Assembly (NCBI GenBank): GCA_021852245.1
Contig: JAJZNY010000259.1
Span: forward strand, 1-6,386
Source of the DNA: Planctomycetota bacterium
GTDB lineage: Bacteria; Planctomycetota; Phycisphaerae; WQYP01
Reading direction: 5' to 3'
DNA: 6,386 bases
Shown here: positions 5,929 through 6,386 of the stretch, piece after piece
Layout: the number at the start of each line of letters is the position of its first letter
Position numbering within the stretch: the first letter of the stretch is position 1
Notes under the pieces: model-generated
The model's database searches: none
The model's input: the letters and a program-made list of their open reading frames with translations, nothing else
Told to the model about the DNA's origin: nothing
Position numbers and translations under genes: made by a program

Positions 5929-6386
5929 ATGAAGTACGGTGTTCTATCTAAATCTCTGTTGGCCGCGGCGGCTCTCGTGGCCTTGGGTTGCGTCGGCGCC
6001 CAAGCTCAAGCTGATTCCATCAATGTGACCCAGACACCCGCGAGCACTACGCCAAATGTCAATCTGACGACCCAGGGCTCGATCGACTGGTTCTACTTTG
6101 ACGGTACCACGTCAACCACCGCAACGGTCGCTGGTGCGGGCACTCTCGTGCAGAAAGATGTCACCACGCACGCCATCACCCCACCAGCCGTGGGGGCAGG
6201 AGGCTGGAACGCCGGCACTGCCGCTCAGAAGTTTAGCTGGACCGACGGAACACCGATCGCCACCGGTAGTGATGCCGTTGGATTCACCCACACTGATCCC
6301 GTGAGCAGCACGTCCACCAGCAGCGACACATCCTTCAGCTTCACCGTCACGGCGGATGGGAACGAGCAGACCCTGATCGTTGCCGC
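5929..6386 (+). CDS. Exported Thr/Ser/Gly-rich protein, N-terminal part (runs off the right edge)
   Basis: An ATG at 5929 behind GGAGG opens a frame that runs 152 codons to the window end without a stop. The start MKYGVLSKSLLAAAALVALG is a clear signal peptide, and AQAQAD gives a likely signal peptidase I cut after residue 26 or 28. C21 after LG is a poor lipobox, so a lipoprotein is less likely. The mature part is low in Lys and Cys and rich in Thr, Ser, Gly and Ala, with beta-strand-like stretches. Segments such as GSIDWFYFDG (51-60), KFSWTDGTPIATG (101-113) and SFSFTVTADGNEQTLIV (135-151) resemble, from memory, an extracellular beta-sandwich repeat whose members share DW..(W/Y/F), F.WTDGTP and F.V.AD...RTL. 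This points to a cell-surface or secreted protein. Any sorting signal, such as PEP-CTERM, would lie beyond the window. Function unknown. Confidence 0.85.
   Translation, partial: MKYGVLSKSLLAAAALVALGCVGAQAQADSINVTQTPASTTPNVNLTTQGSIDWFYFDGTTSTTATVAGAGTLVQKDVTTHAITPPAVGAGGWNAGTAAQKFSWTDGTPIATGSDAVGFTHTDPVSSTSTSSDTSFSFTVTADGNEQTLIVA

Noticed and set aside
5983..5991. Possible lipobox LGC at residues 19-21 of the secreted protein
   Set aside because: The residues before Cys are A-L-G rather than L-A/S-G/A, and a good signal peptidase I site (AQA, then QA and D) follows. A soluble or surface export form is more likely.

Overview
The window looks like a chromosomal piece of a moderately high-GC bacterium. 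The best guess is a planctomycete or a related PVC-group organism. That rests on the tetrapyrrole gene order (precorrin-2 dehydrogenase-like, HemX/CcsA-like, HemA), the style of the secreted protein at the right end, and the long AT-richer leader in front of it. No rRNA or marker protein is present, so this assignment is tentative.

Layout, left to right. Positions 1-201 hold the possible tail of an unidentified plus-strand gene that enters from the left edge. It converges on, and slightly overlaps, a large minus-strand gene at 180-2612. A perfect 8-bp inverted repeat (150-179) abuts that gene's stop codon. The minus-strand gene encodes an 810-residue fusion of a NERD nuclease-type domain, a UvrD/Rep-type superfamily 1 helicase and two C-terminal four-cysteine zinc ribbons. 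It is the only candidate for DNA processing or anti-phage defence in the window.

A compact plus-strand operon for the early and branching steps of heme and siroheme synthesis runs divergently from it: a precorrin-2 dehydrogenase-like (SirC/CysG-N) gene at 2588-3256, an eight-helix HemX/CcsA-like membrane protein at 3260-4129, and glutamyl-tRNA reductase (hemA) at 4136-5479. The gaps are 3 and 6 bases. HemA makes glutamate-1-semialdehyde, the first committed precursor of all tetrapyrroles. The SirC-like protein would act on the siroheme side, and the HemX-like protein is the kind of heme-binding membrane protein that accompanies hemA in other bacteria. The SirC-like protein seems to lack the usual catalytic Asp, and the HemX/CcsA-like protein has a degraded tryptophan-rich signature, so the exact activity of both is open.

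Positions 5480-5928 form a gene-free stretch of about 450 bases. It holds weak hairpins after hemA, a plausible sigma-70-type promoter, a sigma-54-like site, and a stem-loop next to a strong ribosome binding site. It leads into a gene (5929 to the right edge) for an exported, Thr/Ser/Gly-rich protein that is cut off by the window end.

No tRNA, rRNA, CRISPR array, insertion sequence or recognised riboswitch was seen.
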